Shown here piece after piece: positions 7,001-15,800 of a stretch of 31,855 bases of DNA. This DNA comes from Bacteroidetes bacterium HGW-Bacteroidetes-12 (GTDB lineage: Bacteria; Bacteroidota; Bacteroidia; Flavobacteriales_E; Vicingaceae), in NCBI GenBank assembly GCA_002841035.1, contig PHDR01000001.1, forward strand, positions 1 through 31,855, in the 5' to 3' direction. Below the pieces are notes generated by a model, which saw only the letters and a program-made list of their open reading frames with translations, had not been told where the DNA came from and did no database searches. The stretch's first letter is position 1, and each line of letters opens with the position of its first letter. The position numbers were made by a program, and so were the translations under genes.

Positions 7001-8664
7001 ATATCGTTTTCCAATTGCTCGTGAGCATCTTTAAAATAATCCCAACGTTTGCCAAATACATTTCTAACGCCACCTAAAATGGTGGCATCGCTCATTTGCA
7101 GTCCTTGTTGTAAATAGGGTAAAATATTTTTAATTGCTTTTAACGAAACATTAGAATAACCTTCTTTTAGATTGATTTTATCAACTTTTTCAATGTCTTT
7201 TTCTGCTAAACCAAAATCTTTTTTTAGTTTTTCTATTAGATTGTCGCTGTCTTCAAAAAAATGAAAACAATGCCAAATTTCTTCCTTGTTTGCTTCATAA
7301 ATTTCTTTGGAAAATAATGTACTTAAATGTTTAGTAGTAGAATTAGCTGCTACTTTTTGGTCGTCCGAATAATTCCATTTTTCATATTCCATTTTTAATT
7401 TTTTCGGAATTTCCGAAAAATTGAAATTACTGTCTTTTGAATTAATTAACTCTAATACTTGAAGTCGTTGTGTTTCTTCTAATTTCTGTTTTTTACCATA
7501 CTCAATGTTGTTGATGTATTGATACGCTCTAAATTCTTCATACAGAGGATGTGATAAATGGCAAGGCGTTTTTCCTCTTTGTAAATATTTGCCATTTTTA
7601 TCCTTAAAATCAGGCTCGAACCTACATTTTGCCAACAAGCCTTTTTGCGAACGCAATGGTCGCTGCCAAAATAGCACACTGTCTTGGCTTTTATGCTTCA
7701 CGTTTCCCTCATCATCGTGTTCAATTTTACCACCTAAAAATATTTTTAGTGGAACATTGGTTGTTGTAGTTACTTTATAAAGTGTTTTTTTACTTTTCCC
7801 GTCTTTTAACTCTTCAATTTTTACATTTTCAACACCATACTTATTTTGAAGGTTTTCAATTTTCTTTTTGTTCCTGTTATTTTTAAGACTTCCATTTAAA
7901 AATTGGATTTTTGTTTTTGTTGCGTTTTTGTCATCTAATCCTAAGGCTTTAGCTTGTCTGTTCCAAATTTGGTCAAATTCTTCCACATACATATCTCGCA
8001 AGGTGTATCTTGCTCTAACTCGGAGTTCATTGCCATTTTCATCGGTAATTAACTTAAAAGGTTCTCCTTCTTTCGGAAAAATTGAATGTAGAAAACTACC
8101 TAGGGTTTTTTCTGAAATTTGTTTTTGGGTATCTTTAATGCCAACCATTCCTGGTTTTCCTTTGTATATTGCTCCATCGTCTTTTCCTTTCCTATTACTC
8201 AAAAATCCTCTTCGCTGTATTAAATGATATAACACACGTCCCATTTGAAAAAGAGTCAAATCTTCATATAAAGCCTTTTCTCTTAAAACATAAGGATTTA
8301 GTCTGTGCCATTCTTCATAATTGGGTGAATCTGGTGCTTTTCTGCCTGCTTTTCCTTTTGTTTTCTCCCATTTCGCCCAAACATCTAACTCTAAATGAGT
8401 TAATGGACACATTTTTAAGTCAATTAATGTTCTAAGCAATTTTATTTTCCGAAGTCGTTTTCTGTAAAATTGTCGTCTTTGTTGCCTACTAGTTCTTCGG
8501 GAAGCATTTTTTGATTCTTCTTTATCTCCTTTTCCTATTGTATCAGCTTTTACTCCTTCTGGAAATATCCTACTTCCAATACCAAGTATTTTATTGTTTG
8601 TATCATCCACCACTGCCCACCCAATGCTGTTAGTTCCTAAATCTAATCCTAAAATTTTGCTCAT
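4045..8664 (-). CDS. cas9: Type II-C Cas9 RNA-guided endonuclease, expanded form
   Basis: A 1539-residue CRISPR effector that cuts DNA guided by crRNA and tracrRNA. RuvC-I is LGLDLGTNSIGWAV with D8. The Arg-rich bridge helix is about 53-80, after a helical recognition lobe comes RuvC-II (IQVELGRE, E650), then HNH (IEHIIPKS, E735-H736, with N759 as the probable third residue) and RuvC-III (RDDHRHHAIDAL, H1174 and D1177). The C-terminal PAM-interacting part runs to a normal family ending (TPTGKIEKI). All catalytic residues are present. Between HNH and RuvC-III, about residues 910-1145 hold four tandem modules of 55-59 residues with the pattern G-x-V...F...G-x-YW, making this longer than the 1000-1400 residues usual for II-C. 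No cas1/cas2 follows it. A tracrRNA is divergent from its 5' end. Confidence 0.98.
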   Translation of the reverse strand: MSKILGLDLGTNSIGWAVVDDTNNKILGIGSRIFPEGVKADTIGKGDKEESKNASRRTSRQQRRQFYRKRLRKIKLLRTLIDLKMCPLTHLELDVWAKWEKTKGKAGRKAPDSPNYEEWHRLNPYVLREKALYEDLTLFQMGRVLYHLIQRRGFLSNRKGKDDGAIYKGKPGMVGIKDTQKQISEKTLGSFLHSIFPKEGEPFKLITDENGNELRVRARYTLRDMYVEEFDQIWNRQAKALGLDDKNATKTKIQFLNGSLKNNRNKKKIENLQNKYGVENVKIEELKDGKSKKTLYKVTTTTNVPLKIFLGGKIEHDDEGNVKHKSQDSVLFWQRPLRSQKGLLAKCRFEPDFKDKNGKYLQRGKTPCHLSHPLYEEFRAYQYINNIEYGKKQKLEETQRLQVLELINSKDSNFNFSEIPKKLKMEYEKWNYSDDQKVAANSTTKHLSTLFSKEIYEANKEEIWHCFHFFEDSDNLIEKLKKDFGLAEKDIEKVDKINLKEGYSNVSLKAIKNILPYLQQGLQMSDATILGGVRNVFGKRWDYFKDAHEQLENDILKINHEKNNKEGEAIQKIKNYLADPENKFGFLKDDKSFIKLYHHSQEIEEKQLQDRLDAVENLRNPIVQQGINETRRLVNQLIGEYGKFDRIQVELGREVKNSKKGRQEQTRRIYDNTTKNDEARKLLTEYGLKHDRENIQKVLLYKEMQEKGVTTVCPYTNKSINISDVLGRENKIQIEHIIPKSVSLDDGFANKTLCDAKFNGLKGNLTPYQFYLKNSDSKLWGGATSWEDVEQRAYKVLPYPKAKRFTSKIKVEDADVKSSFIERQLNDMRYISRKTKEIMSQVCEDVRVLPGGLTAELRHLWGLNNILQPVMLVDLPDYKLEAGKSIPHYVVMDENNKPVLTLPIYNDKPKLGENETTITGKVEKGVFKTSEQFVKLEVKTPELVNGEYWLNLKLSEPKQIIRIFRERPETSENEIVLRGKVEKEKFKNEGIGLVTAKGFDNGSYWAKFTITNKKFEAPEKDKQPKKSGKQVLLFGEVKEGFFKSYIYSCETNELDGKYWLLLDIDTENASFERAINERPIVSDAKIIVEGSVNDEGIFVSEIDAQHQFKTNEKPGKYWFVFDILNELTDFNAIEQPKPLLQEKQTLVEGNIWVDKYTGEIKFDPKKNRDDHRHHAIDALVIALSKQSYFQQLSAYNAARDAKKKLNSFEKEQLDFPDPWNGFHTDAKKEAEKILISHKQNRKVLTEVRKKITKNGKTFTSVGNAVRGQLHKENVYGKRQAPFETTKGYHIRKKVVDLKDNQLDKIVDLEIRKIIINARKEEVTIKKHIDVLEKQKKKVHSDEEETALNNQIQDLKKQIDLLYTLKNKNGERVPIKKVRIREEMSNAQQVKEINQFVNPRNNHHVLIYKKENGDLDKDVVSFWTAVERIKQNNEIVQLPSDGVEVVETFQENDMFLLFLEKDRNIEDLNQKEIFSHLFKVQKIAGADYFMEICFRRHTDSKISTEADYVYIKGFREGKTGWYSFNPIKVQITPTGKIEKI

Positions 8665-8721
8665 AATGTGTGTGTTTTAAATAAAATCTAAAAATAGGTA
8701 TTTTTTTTATAAAAAAAATGA

Positions 8722-8729
8722 TACTTTTA
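8722..8729 (+). promoter_or_regulatory. Candidate tracrRNA -7 box
   Basis: TACTTTTA matches TAnnTTTG except for the last base. A start about 6-7 bases downstream would begin the RNA near 8735, just ahead of the anti-repeat. No clear -33 box. The cas9 promoter must lie in the same 80-base AT-rich gap on the other strand; TATTTTTA (minus strand, 8696-8689) is a weak candidate for it. Confidence 0.35.
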
Positions 8730-8734
8730 CAGCA

Positions 8735-8827
8735 AGAAAAAAGAATCCTAATCTTTAATCTTATCACAATAAGGCTATATGCCGTAGATGAAAATCTTTA
8801 GTCCCGCTTCGGTGGGACTTTTTTTTT
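8735..8827 (+). ncRNA. tracrRNA
   Basis: Bases 8746-8770 form an anti-repeat that pairs with the first 25 bases of the minus-strand CRISPR repeat. There are 15 continuous pairs, a symmetric 2x2 U/U internal loop, and then 8 pairs including two G-U wobbles. After it come a small nexus hairpin (GGC 8773-8775, GCC 8781-8783), a second hairpin (AGAT 8786-8789, GAAA loop, ATCT 8794-8797) and a terminator stem (8800-8807 with 8812-8819, UUCG loop) followed by nine T (8819-8827). The 5' end is estimated from the promoter box. This is the guide partner for the Cas9 at 4045-8664 and is transcribed away from it. Confidence 0.93.
8800..8827 (+). terminator. Rho-independent terminator of the tracrRNA
   Basis: An 8-bp GC-rich stem (AGTCCCGC 8800-8807, GTGGGACT 8812-8819) closed by a C(TTCG)G tetraloop and followed by a T run to 8827. 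In II-C tracrRNAs this last stem is also usually a Cas9-binding element. Confidence 0.9.
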
Positions 8828-8828
8828 G

Positions 8829-8888
8829 TGTTCTCGATACGGTTCAACTCCGCTAAAGCTACATTAAACCTACTCGAACGGACAAAAA
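8829..8888. repeat. Half copy of a dispersed palindromic intergenic element
   Basis: This segment, starting TGTTCTCGATACGGTTCAA, matches 11638-11697 (TGTTCTCGATACGATTCAA) over most of 60 bases, including CTACTCG followed by a GACAAAA end. Only the right half of the element seen at 11567-11697 is present. It abuts the tracrRNA terminator directly. Confidence 0.65.
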
Positions 8889-8895
8889 AACAATA

Positions 8896-8926
8896 TTGAA
8901 ACTTTCCACTAATTTCTATATCTTTA
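8896..8926 (+). promoter_or_regulatory. Candidate promoter of the GH3-family gene
   Basis: TTG at 8896-8898, a 20-base gap and TATCTTTA at 8919-8926 (one mismatch to TAnnTTTG). Transcription would begin near 8933, which excludes the upstream TTG as a start codon and favours ATG at 8950. Confidence 0.4.
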
Positions 8927-8949
8927 TGGTTTATTTTATAAAGATAAAA

Positions 8950-10461
8950 ATGGAAATAATAAATTCTGTATTTTCTTGGCTAATCAAAAAGCGTATTCAT
9001 CAAATGGAACTTTTTATAAAATATCCTATTGATGTTCAAAACGAGCTGCTTCAAAAATTAATTTACGATGCTCGTTTTACCGAGTTCGGAAAACAACACC
9101 ATTTTAGCACCATTTCTACTTATCAAGAATATAAAAATAGCGTACCGTTGCAAGATTATAACGATATAGAAAAAACGATAGTCCGAATAAAACAAGGCGA
9201 ACAAAATATTTTGTGGCATTCCGACCTCAAATGGTTTGCTAAATCATCAGGCACAATAGGCAAAAGCAAATTTATTCCTGTAAGCAAAGAATCGTTAGAA
9301 AACTGCCACTACAAAGGCGGAAAAGATTTGCTGGCAATTTACCATCAAAATCATCCGCAATCGAAATTAATTTTAGGAAAAACCTTGGTTGTTGGTGGCA
9401 GTAGTCAGCTTAATCCGTTTAGCGAAAGTTCCTATTATGGCGATTTATCTGCCATCATTATGAAAAACTTTCCTTTTTGGGTGGAACAGCGTAGGGTGCC
9501 CGAAATGGAAATTGCTTTAATGGAAAATTGGGAAGAAAAAATTGAAAAAATGGCAAACTCCACTTCTCAAGAAGATGTTTCTAACATTTCTGGCGTTCCT
9601 TCTTGGACATTGGTGTTATTAAAACGAATTTTAGAAATTAACAACACAACTAATTTACTTGATGTTTGGCCCAATTTAGAGCTATATATGCACGGAGGAG
9701 TTAATTTTGCTCCCTATAAAAAGCAATTTGAAGACATAATTCCTTCCTCAAAAATGAACTATTATGAAAGTTACAACGCTTCGGAAGGTTTTTTTGGAAT
9801 TCAAGACCAACACAACAGCAATGAAATGCTCTTGATGTTAGATTATGGAATTTTTTATGAATTTATAGCCATTGAAGATGCTCAAAAAGAACAACCTACA
9901 ACAGTTTCGTTAGAAAATGTAATGTTGTATAAAAACTATGAAATGGTAATTACAACCAACGCAGGCTTATGGCGCTATCGGTTGGGCGATACCATTGAAT
10001 TTACTTCTATACATCCATTCAGATTTAAAATTACGGGCAGAACAAAACAGTTTATTAATGCCTTTGGCGAAGAATTAATGATACACAATGCCGAAATTGC
10101 AATTACCGAAGCCTGTAATAAAACACAAGCAATTGTAAAAGACTATACGGTTGCTCCCTTATTTCTTAACTCAACCAATTCGGGCAGGCACCAGTGGTTA
10201 ATTGAATTTGAAAAAAAACCAGCCGACATTACTATTTTTGAATATATGTTAGATGAAACATTAAAAAAATTGAATTCCGATTATGAAGCAAAACGTTTTA
10301 ACGGTATGATTTTGGCTATGCCCGAAGTAATTATTGCACAAGAAAATACGTTTTATAATTGGCTAAAGCAAAAAAACAAACTCGGAGGGCAGCACAAAGT
10401 ACCTCGATTAACAAATAATAGAAAAATAATAGATGAAATTTTAATGCTATTAACAAGATGA
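8950..10461 (+). CDS. GH3-family acyl-adenylating protein
   Basis: About 503 residues, related to plant GH3 acyl acid-amido synthetases, members of the ANL adenylating superfamily that activate a carboxylate with ATP and join it to an amine. The phosphate-binding motif is SSGTIGKSKFIP (99-110), the acyl-adenylate motif YNASEGFFG (275-283) and the hinge-proximal segments GLWRYRLGD (339-347) and RTKQFINAFGEEL. The N terminus (from MEIINSVFSWLIKKRIHQ) is typical for bacterial members. I chose ATG 8950; an in-frame TTG at 8896 would overlap the likely promoter. It is monocistronic, followed by a hairpin. The substrate in bacteria is unknown to me; conjugation of an aromatic or fatty acid is only a family-level guess. 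Confidence 0.88.
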   Translation: MEIINSVFSWLIKKRIHQMELFIKYPIDVQNELLQKLIYDARFTEFGKQHHFSTISTYQEYKNSVPLQDYNDIEKTIVRIKQGEQNILWHSDLKWFAKSSGTIGKSKFIPVSKESLENCHYKGGKDLLAIYHQNHPQSKLILGKTLVVGGSSQLNPFSESSYYGDLSAIIMKNFPFWVEQRRVPEMEIALMENWEEKIEKMANSTSQEDVSNISGVPSWTLVLLKRILEINNTTNLLDVWPNLELYMHGGVNFAPYKKQFEDIIPSSKMNYYESYNASEGFFGIQDQHNSNEMLLMLDYGIFYEFIAIEDAQKEQPTTVSLENVMLYKNYEMVITTNAGLWRYRLGDTIEFTSIHPFRFKITGRTKQFINAFGEELMIHNAEIAITEACNKTQAIVKDYTVAPLFLNSTNSGRHQWLIEFEKKPADITIFEYMLDETLKKLNSDYEAKRFNGMILAMPEVIIAQENTFYNWLKQKNKLGGQHKVPRLTNNRKIIDEILMLLTR

Positions 10462-10544
10462 TAAAATAAAGACAATAAGACGTAAAACTTTAGGAAAGAA
10501 ATGTTGAGTTTTAACTTTACGAACTTAACAGATTCTTCACTTCA

Positions 10545-10577
10545 TTTTACTCCATTCGCTTAGGCGAATTGGTAAAA
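10545..10577 (+). terminator. Possible terminator hairpin after the GH3-family gene
   Basis: ATTCGC (10554-10559) and GCGAAT (10564-10569) pair around a TTAG loop, with an outer TTTTAC (10545-10550)/GTAAAA (10572-10577) stem after small mismatches. A short T-rich stretch (ATTTTG) follows. It is 83 bases beyond the stop, so it may instead be part of an intergenic repeat. Confidence 0.45.
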
Positions 10578-10673
10578 TTTTGTTCAGAATGACAACAAAA
10601 ACAAAAAATGTGAAACTAAATAACAACTTTATGAACTTTACAAACTTTCTACTTTATAAACTAAAAATGAACA

Positions 10674-11295
10674 ATGAAAAAATATAGCTTACTACTTTTC
10701 TCAATATTAACTCTAAACCTAGTTGCTCAATCGCAAATTTCTATTCCTTTTGCAGGAAAAAGTTTTACAACCGACCAGTTTGGCAATTATTACGAATTTA
10801 GCGATGTTGAGATAAAAAAATATTCCAACAAAGGAAAGTTACTCTACTCATATAGCAATAATTTGCTTGGCGAAATTTCGAGCGTAGATGCTTATAATCC
10901 ACTAAAAATATTAGTCTATTTTAAAGAATTTACAAAAATTATCACACTCGACAACACCCTTTCTCCAACCTCTTCCATTATTGATTTAACTACGTTAGAT
11001 ATTGATGAAACTTCGCTGGTTTGTCGTTCTTATAATGATGGAATTTGGTATTACAACCCCATTCGTTTTGAACTTATACGGAAAGACATAGAGTTGAAAA
11101 CCACTAACAAATCAGTGCAAATAGCTAATTTATTGAACAAAAACATACAACCTAATTTTTTAGTAGAATATAACAATCAAGTATATTTAAACGACCCCAA
11201 AAACGGCACCTGAAAAGATTTTAGCCGTTCGGATAGAACAAAACCTAATTTTTAAACTCACCAAAAGCAAAGAACTTATCATTTCTAAAATTTAA
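10674..11295 (+). pseudogene. Frameshifted exported protein of unknown function
   Basis: The intact part encodes 179 residues with a signal peptide (MKKYSLLLFSILTLNLVAQS) and a beta-rich body (SDVEIKKYSNKGKLLYSYSN and similar), ending at a stop at 11211-11213 after NDPKNG. Reading continues in the +1 frame from 11206: APEKILAVRIEQNLIFKLTK and nine more residues, ending at 11295. This tail reads as a natural C terminus of the same protein. The join (NDPKNG directly to APEKIL) is abrupt, so a frameshift with an internal deletion is likely. No named family is recognised; such proteins in Bacteroidota are small periplasmic proteins with propeller-like strands. A functional 179-residue version is possible but less likely. 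Confidence 0.65.
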
Positions 11296-11857
11296 ATTTT
11301 TAATATACTCGAAACCAAAGTGTTTTCATTTCCCGAAAACCCATTTAGTTTCGGTCTATATTATTTCTTAATGTCTTAATATCTAAAGTTTCGGACTTGT
11401 TTTTATGTATTTTTTTTATAATTGCTAGTAGGTGTTGATTTTGTTGGTGTATTCAATTTTTAATGGAAGCATTTTTTGTTCTAATCATAATGTATCACTT
11501 AATTGGAACTGCAAGGCTTTTAACTTTTTCTTTTGTACTACATTGTTTCTGATGGGTCAAAAAAACTGTCACTTCGAGTGTTTTGAGGCACGAAAAACGT
11601 ATCGAGAAGTTGATGGTTTTTTACTCCAATTTTATATTGTTCTCGATACGATTCAATTCCGTTAGCACTCCATTGAGCCTACTCGGACTGACAAAAGAAA
11701 ACGAACAAAATTTACCAAAGGTCGTCCCATACGCTCCTTCATCACACTAATCAGCTACTCCGAAACTTTAGTTAATATTTCAACACCTCCCCTTACCATT
11801 CAACCTCCATTTTTTACCTTTTATGTAACATTTAGTGTAACACATTCGTCTTGTTGT
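11296..11857. other. Gene-free region with palindromic repeats
   Basis: No convincing gene occurs here; a 77-codon reading frame at 11432-11665 starts with no ribosome or promoter signal and crosses a palindromic element. The region contains a 13-bp inverted repeat 389 bp end to end (11383-11395 and 11759-11771), the dispersed palindrome at 11567-11697, a short hairpin CCGAAA/TTTCGG at 11333-11354, and the ABC transporter promoter at the right edge. Confidence 0.6.
11567..11697. repeat. Dispersed palindromic intergenic element, full copy
   Basis: The arms begin TGTCACTTCGAGTG (11567-11580) and end CTACTCGGACTGACA (about 11679-11693). A perfect internal 11-bp inverted repeat, CGTATCGAGAA (11598-11608) and TTCTCGATACG (11640-11650), lies inside. 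The right half recurs at 8829-8888. Such elements are common between genes of Bacteroidota and can fold as RNA hairpins; mobility is not shown. Confidence 0.65.
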
Positions 11858-11865
11858 TATTTTTG
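11858..11865 (+). promoter_or_regulatory. -7 promoter box of the ABC transporter operon
   Basis: TATTTTTG, a perfect TAnnTTTG match, 27 bases upstream of the ATG at 11893. It also overlaps the in-frame TTG at 11851, arguing against that as a start codon. Confidence 0.55.
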
Positions 11866-11892
11866 AGTAATCGTATTGATAAACATTATTTT

Positions 11893-12759
11893 ATGGCAAC
11901 TTTAAAAATTGAAAATCTCACAAAAGTATATCCAAACGGAGTAAAAGCATTAGACAACGTAAGCGTAGAAATTTCTAACGGAATGTTTGGCTTACTTGGT
12001 CCGAATGGAGCAGGAAAATCATCTTTAATGCGCACCTTAGCAACCTTGCAGGAAGCTGATAGTGGTACCGTTTTTTTGAATGAAATAGATGTATTAAACA
12101 ATCCGATAGAACTAAGGAAAACATTGGGTTATTTGCCGCAAGAATTTGGTGTTTATCCAAAAATAACTGCCGAACAATTGCTTAATCATATTGCCATTTT
12201 AAAAGGCATCACCAACGGTAAAGAACGCAAAGAAATGGTGAATTATCTACTTCAAAAAGTAAATTTATACGAGCAACGAAACAAGTCGGTAAAGGGATTT
12301 TCGGGCGGAATGAAACAACGAGTTGGTATTGCTCAGGCATTAATAGGAAATCCGCAATTAATTATAGTAGATGAACCTACGGCAGGATTAGATCCAGGCG
12401 AACGAAATCGTTTTCATAATTTATTGGCAGATGTGGGGCAGGAGGTAATTATTATCCTTTCAACGCACATTGTTGATGATGTGCGAGAATTGTGTTCAAA
12501 AATGGCAATAATGAATTTAGGGCAACTTGTTTTTCACGGTTCGCCAACAGATGTTATACAAGAGCTTAAAGGAAAAGTGTGGCAAAAATCAATAGCACGA
12601 ACTGAGGTAGCCGAATATCAACAAAAATACCAAGTTATTTCCGATAAAATGATAGCAGGAACACCTCTTATACACGTGCTTTCAGAAACCAACCCAAGCA
12701 ATGGATTTGAATTGGTAGAGCCAAATTTAGAAGATGTTTTTTTTACGAAAATAAATTAG
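11893..12759 (+). CDS. ABC transporter ATP-binding protein
   Basis: A 288-residue cytoplasmic ATPase of the ABC-2 export type. Walker A is GPNGAGKSS (36-44), the signature FSGGMKQR starts near residue 136, Walker B is LIIVDEP with E161, and the switch histidine is H192 in STHIVDD. A C-terminal extension after residue 215 is typical of this group. ATG 11893 (MATLKIENLTKVYPNG) was chosen because it follows the promoter box closely and fits the family start. The gene lies 76 bases before a permease fused to a peptidase domain; the two should form one complex in the inner membrane. The substrate is unknown. Confidence 0.95.
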   Translation: MATLKIENLTKVYPNGVKALDNVSVEISNGMFGLLGPNGAGKSSLMRTLATLQEADSGTVFLNEIDVLNNPIELRKTLGYLPQEFGVYPKITAEQLLNHIAILKGITNGKERKEMVNYLLQKVNLYEQRNKSVKGFSGGMKQRVGIAQALIGNPQLIIVDEPTAGLDPGERNRFHNLLADVGQEVIIILSTHIVDDVRELCSKMAIMNLGQLVFHGSPTDVIQELKGKVWQKSIARTEVAEYQQKYQVISDKMIAGTPLIHVLSETNPSNGFELVEPNLEDVFFTKIN

Positions 12760-12778
12760 TAGTTAGTAATTAGGGATT

Positions 12779-12835
12779 ACTTTATGACTTTAAGACTTTA
12801 AGACTTTATGACTTTATAAACTTTTAACTTTAAAA
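12779..12835 (+). repeat. ACTTTA-word tract between the ABC genes
   Basis: Tandem GACTTTA-like heptads (GACTTTAAGACTTTAAGACTTT and variants) fill the gap to the start codon at 12836. Similar tracts occur at 10624-10660 and 17399-17475. Confidence 0.6.
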
Positions 12836-15800
12836 ATGTTTACAGAATTTTTCACAAAAGAAATCACAAGTGCGTTAAAACGCCCAATGATTTATATTTT
12901 TTTATTCATAATTACCTTATTGGTTTTTGGTGCTGTGGCTAGCGACAATGTAGTTATTGGCGGTTCGGTTGGTAATGTGTATAAAAATGCTCCGCACGTA
13001 ATAACAACCTATGTATCAATATTAACCATTTTTGGATTAATGATAGCCACTGCTTTTTTTAATAATGCAGCCCTGCGTGATTACGAAAACGATTTTAACG
13101 AAATTTTGTTCTCCACTCCAATTAAAAAATCGGCTTATTTTTTCGGTCGTTTTTTTGGAGCATTAGTGCTATCAACTATTCCATTGTTGGGCGTTTTTTT
13201 AGGTTTTTTATTAGGTGCAGTCATTGGTCCGGCAGCAGGTTGGATCGAACCCGACCGAATAGGGCCGTTTTATTTTAGTTCTTTCGTAAACAATTATTTG
13301 CTACTCATTCTTCCTAATATGTTTTTTGCAGGAGCTATCATTTTTGCAATGGCAAACCAATGGAAAAGCACCGTAATTTCTTTTGTTGGAACATTAATTA
13401 TAATTATTGGATACCTTGTTTCTGGAACGCTTTTATCGGACTTAGAAAATCAAGTATTAGGAGCATTAACCGATATTTTTGGTATGAGAGCTTATAGTGT
13501 TGATGCTCGTTATTTTACGCCTATGGAAAAAAATACTGTTTCTATTGGATTTAGCGGTTGGTTGCTCTACAACAGAATGATTTGGATAAGTGTAGGGATT
13601 TTGATTTTAGCAGTTGCCTATAAACTATTTTCTTTTACCGAAAAACAAAAGAAAACAAAAGAAATTAAACCCGAAAAGAAAACCATCACACAATTTTATT
13701 TGCCAAAAATTAGCCTCAACTTTAATGCAAAAAGCCAACTTACCTTTTTTAATAGTTTCTTTAAAATAAGTCTATTAAGTATCTTAAAAAGCACTACTTA
13801 CAAAATTCTTTTTGTGTTTAGCACCATTCTTATCATCGTAACTTTTTATGGCGGGTTTGAATATTATGGGTTGCACGCTTATCCGCTAACATACAATATG
13901 ATAGAAGACATAAACAATACCACTTCTATTTTTGTTATCATTATACTGGTGTTTTTTAGTGGCGAATTAATTTGGAAAGATAGAAATAGCCACATCAACG
14001 AAGTAATAGATTCCACACCGCATTTTTCAATTGTTTCGTTAATTGCAAAAGCCGTTTCGTTGGTTATTGTTACTTCATTAATCAACTTATTTTTAATATT
14101 AATTGCCCTATTTTACCAATTAATAAATGGCTACACTAATTTAGAACTTTCTGTTTATGCCTTAGATTTTTTATACAACAATTTGCCTAAATACGCTACT
14201 TGGTCTATGGTTTTGCTTTTTATTCAAGTAATAATTAACAATAAATACATTGGTTATTTTATTTCTATTTTATTTCTTTTTTTGTTAGATATTATTTTTT
14301 TAATGCTCGAAATAAATACCAATATGTTTAGAATTGGAGCAACACCAAGTATGACTTACTCTGATATGAATGAATTTGGACCAGCTCTTCCAAGTGTTTT
14401 ATGGTTTAATTTATATTGGTTTTTATTTGGTGTTTTCTGTTTACTTTTAGCGGGTTTGTTTTGGATAAGAGGCACTTCCGAAAGCTTTAAAATAAGAGTT
14501 ACTTCCCTAAAAAAACACCTTAACAAAAACTATACAATAGGAATTAGTAGTGTTTTTATAGCGTTTATTGGCGTTGCCGGATTTTTATACTACAATACGC
14601 AAATTTTAAATCATTACAACACTTCTGACGAAGATGAAAAAGACCAGATTGCTTATGAAACAACCTATAAAAAATACGAAAATAGTCTAATCCCAAAAGT
14701 GGTTGATATAAAATATGATATAGCCATTTATCCTGAAACAAGAAAAGTAGAGGCTAAAATTAAGCTGAAATTAGTAAACAAAACCGCTTTACCTATAGAT
14801 AGTTTACATTTTTCATTAACCAAAAAGTGGAATCAAAAAATATACATCAAAAATGCGAAGCAAGTTTTAAACGATGAAAAATTAGATTACACTATTTATA
14901 AATTAAATAAGGCTTTGTTGCCAAACGATACAATAGCCATTTTAGTAGAAGCAACATACATCAACAAAGGTATTGAAAATGAAGTAAGTAGCCTTGATAT
15001 TATAAAAAACGGAACCTTCTTCAATAATTTTAATATTTTACCCTACATGGGCTACAACGAGGGTGTAGAAATAGCAGATAAAAATACTCGAAAAAAGCAC
15101 AACTTACCCGAAAAAAAACGAATGCCCAAACTAGAAGAAAATTGTGGTGTTAATTGCATGCAAAATTATTTAAGTAATGGCAGAGCCGATTGGGTTACTG
15201 TAGAAACCGTAATATCAACCTCCATAAACCAATTGGCTGTTGCACCTGGTTCATTAATAAAAGAATGGCAAGAAAATAACCGAAATTATTTTAATTACAA
15301 AGTAGATACTATTTCTCAAAATTTCTACTCCTTTATGTCGGCAGAATATCAAGTAGCCCGAAGAAAATGGAAAGGAATAGATTTAGAAGTGTATTATGAT
15401 AAAAAACACACCTACAACACCGAAATTATGCTCGATGCCTTACAAAAATCATTAAGTTACTACACCGAAAATTTTGGTCCTTATTTTCACAAACAAGCCC
15501 GAATTATTGAATTTCCGAGATATTCCACATTTGCACAAGCGTTTCCTGGCACTATGCCCTATTCCGAAGCATTTGGTTTTGTTATCGATTTAAGAGATGC
15601 CGAAAAAAATAATGTAATCGACTTTGTGATTGCTCACGAAATGGCACATCAGTGGTGGGCTCACCAAGTAGTTGGTGCTAATATGCAAGGCGGAACAATG
15701 TTAAGCGAAAGTTTTGCTGAATATTCTGCTTTAATGGTGATGAAAAAAACATTGAACGATTCGTTAAAAATGAAAAACTTTTTAAAATACGATTTAGATA

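Noticed and set aside
5627..8435. Several plus-strand frames of 60-120 codons opposite cas9
   Set aside because: They lie wholly antisense to a complete cas9 with all catalytic motifs and show no family features.
8896..8949. In-frame TTG start giving 18 more residues for the GH3-family protein
   Set aside because: The TTG falls in the likely promoter, and the family N terminus begins at the ATG at 8950.
11432..11665. 77-codon frame with a hydrophobic start
   Set aside because: It crosses a palindromic repeat and has no promoter box, family motif or neighbouring partner.
11851..11892. In-frame TTG start adding 14 residues to the ABC ATPase
   Set aside because: It overlaps the perfect -7 box; the ATG at 11893 begins the conserved sequence.
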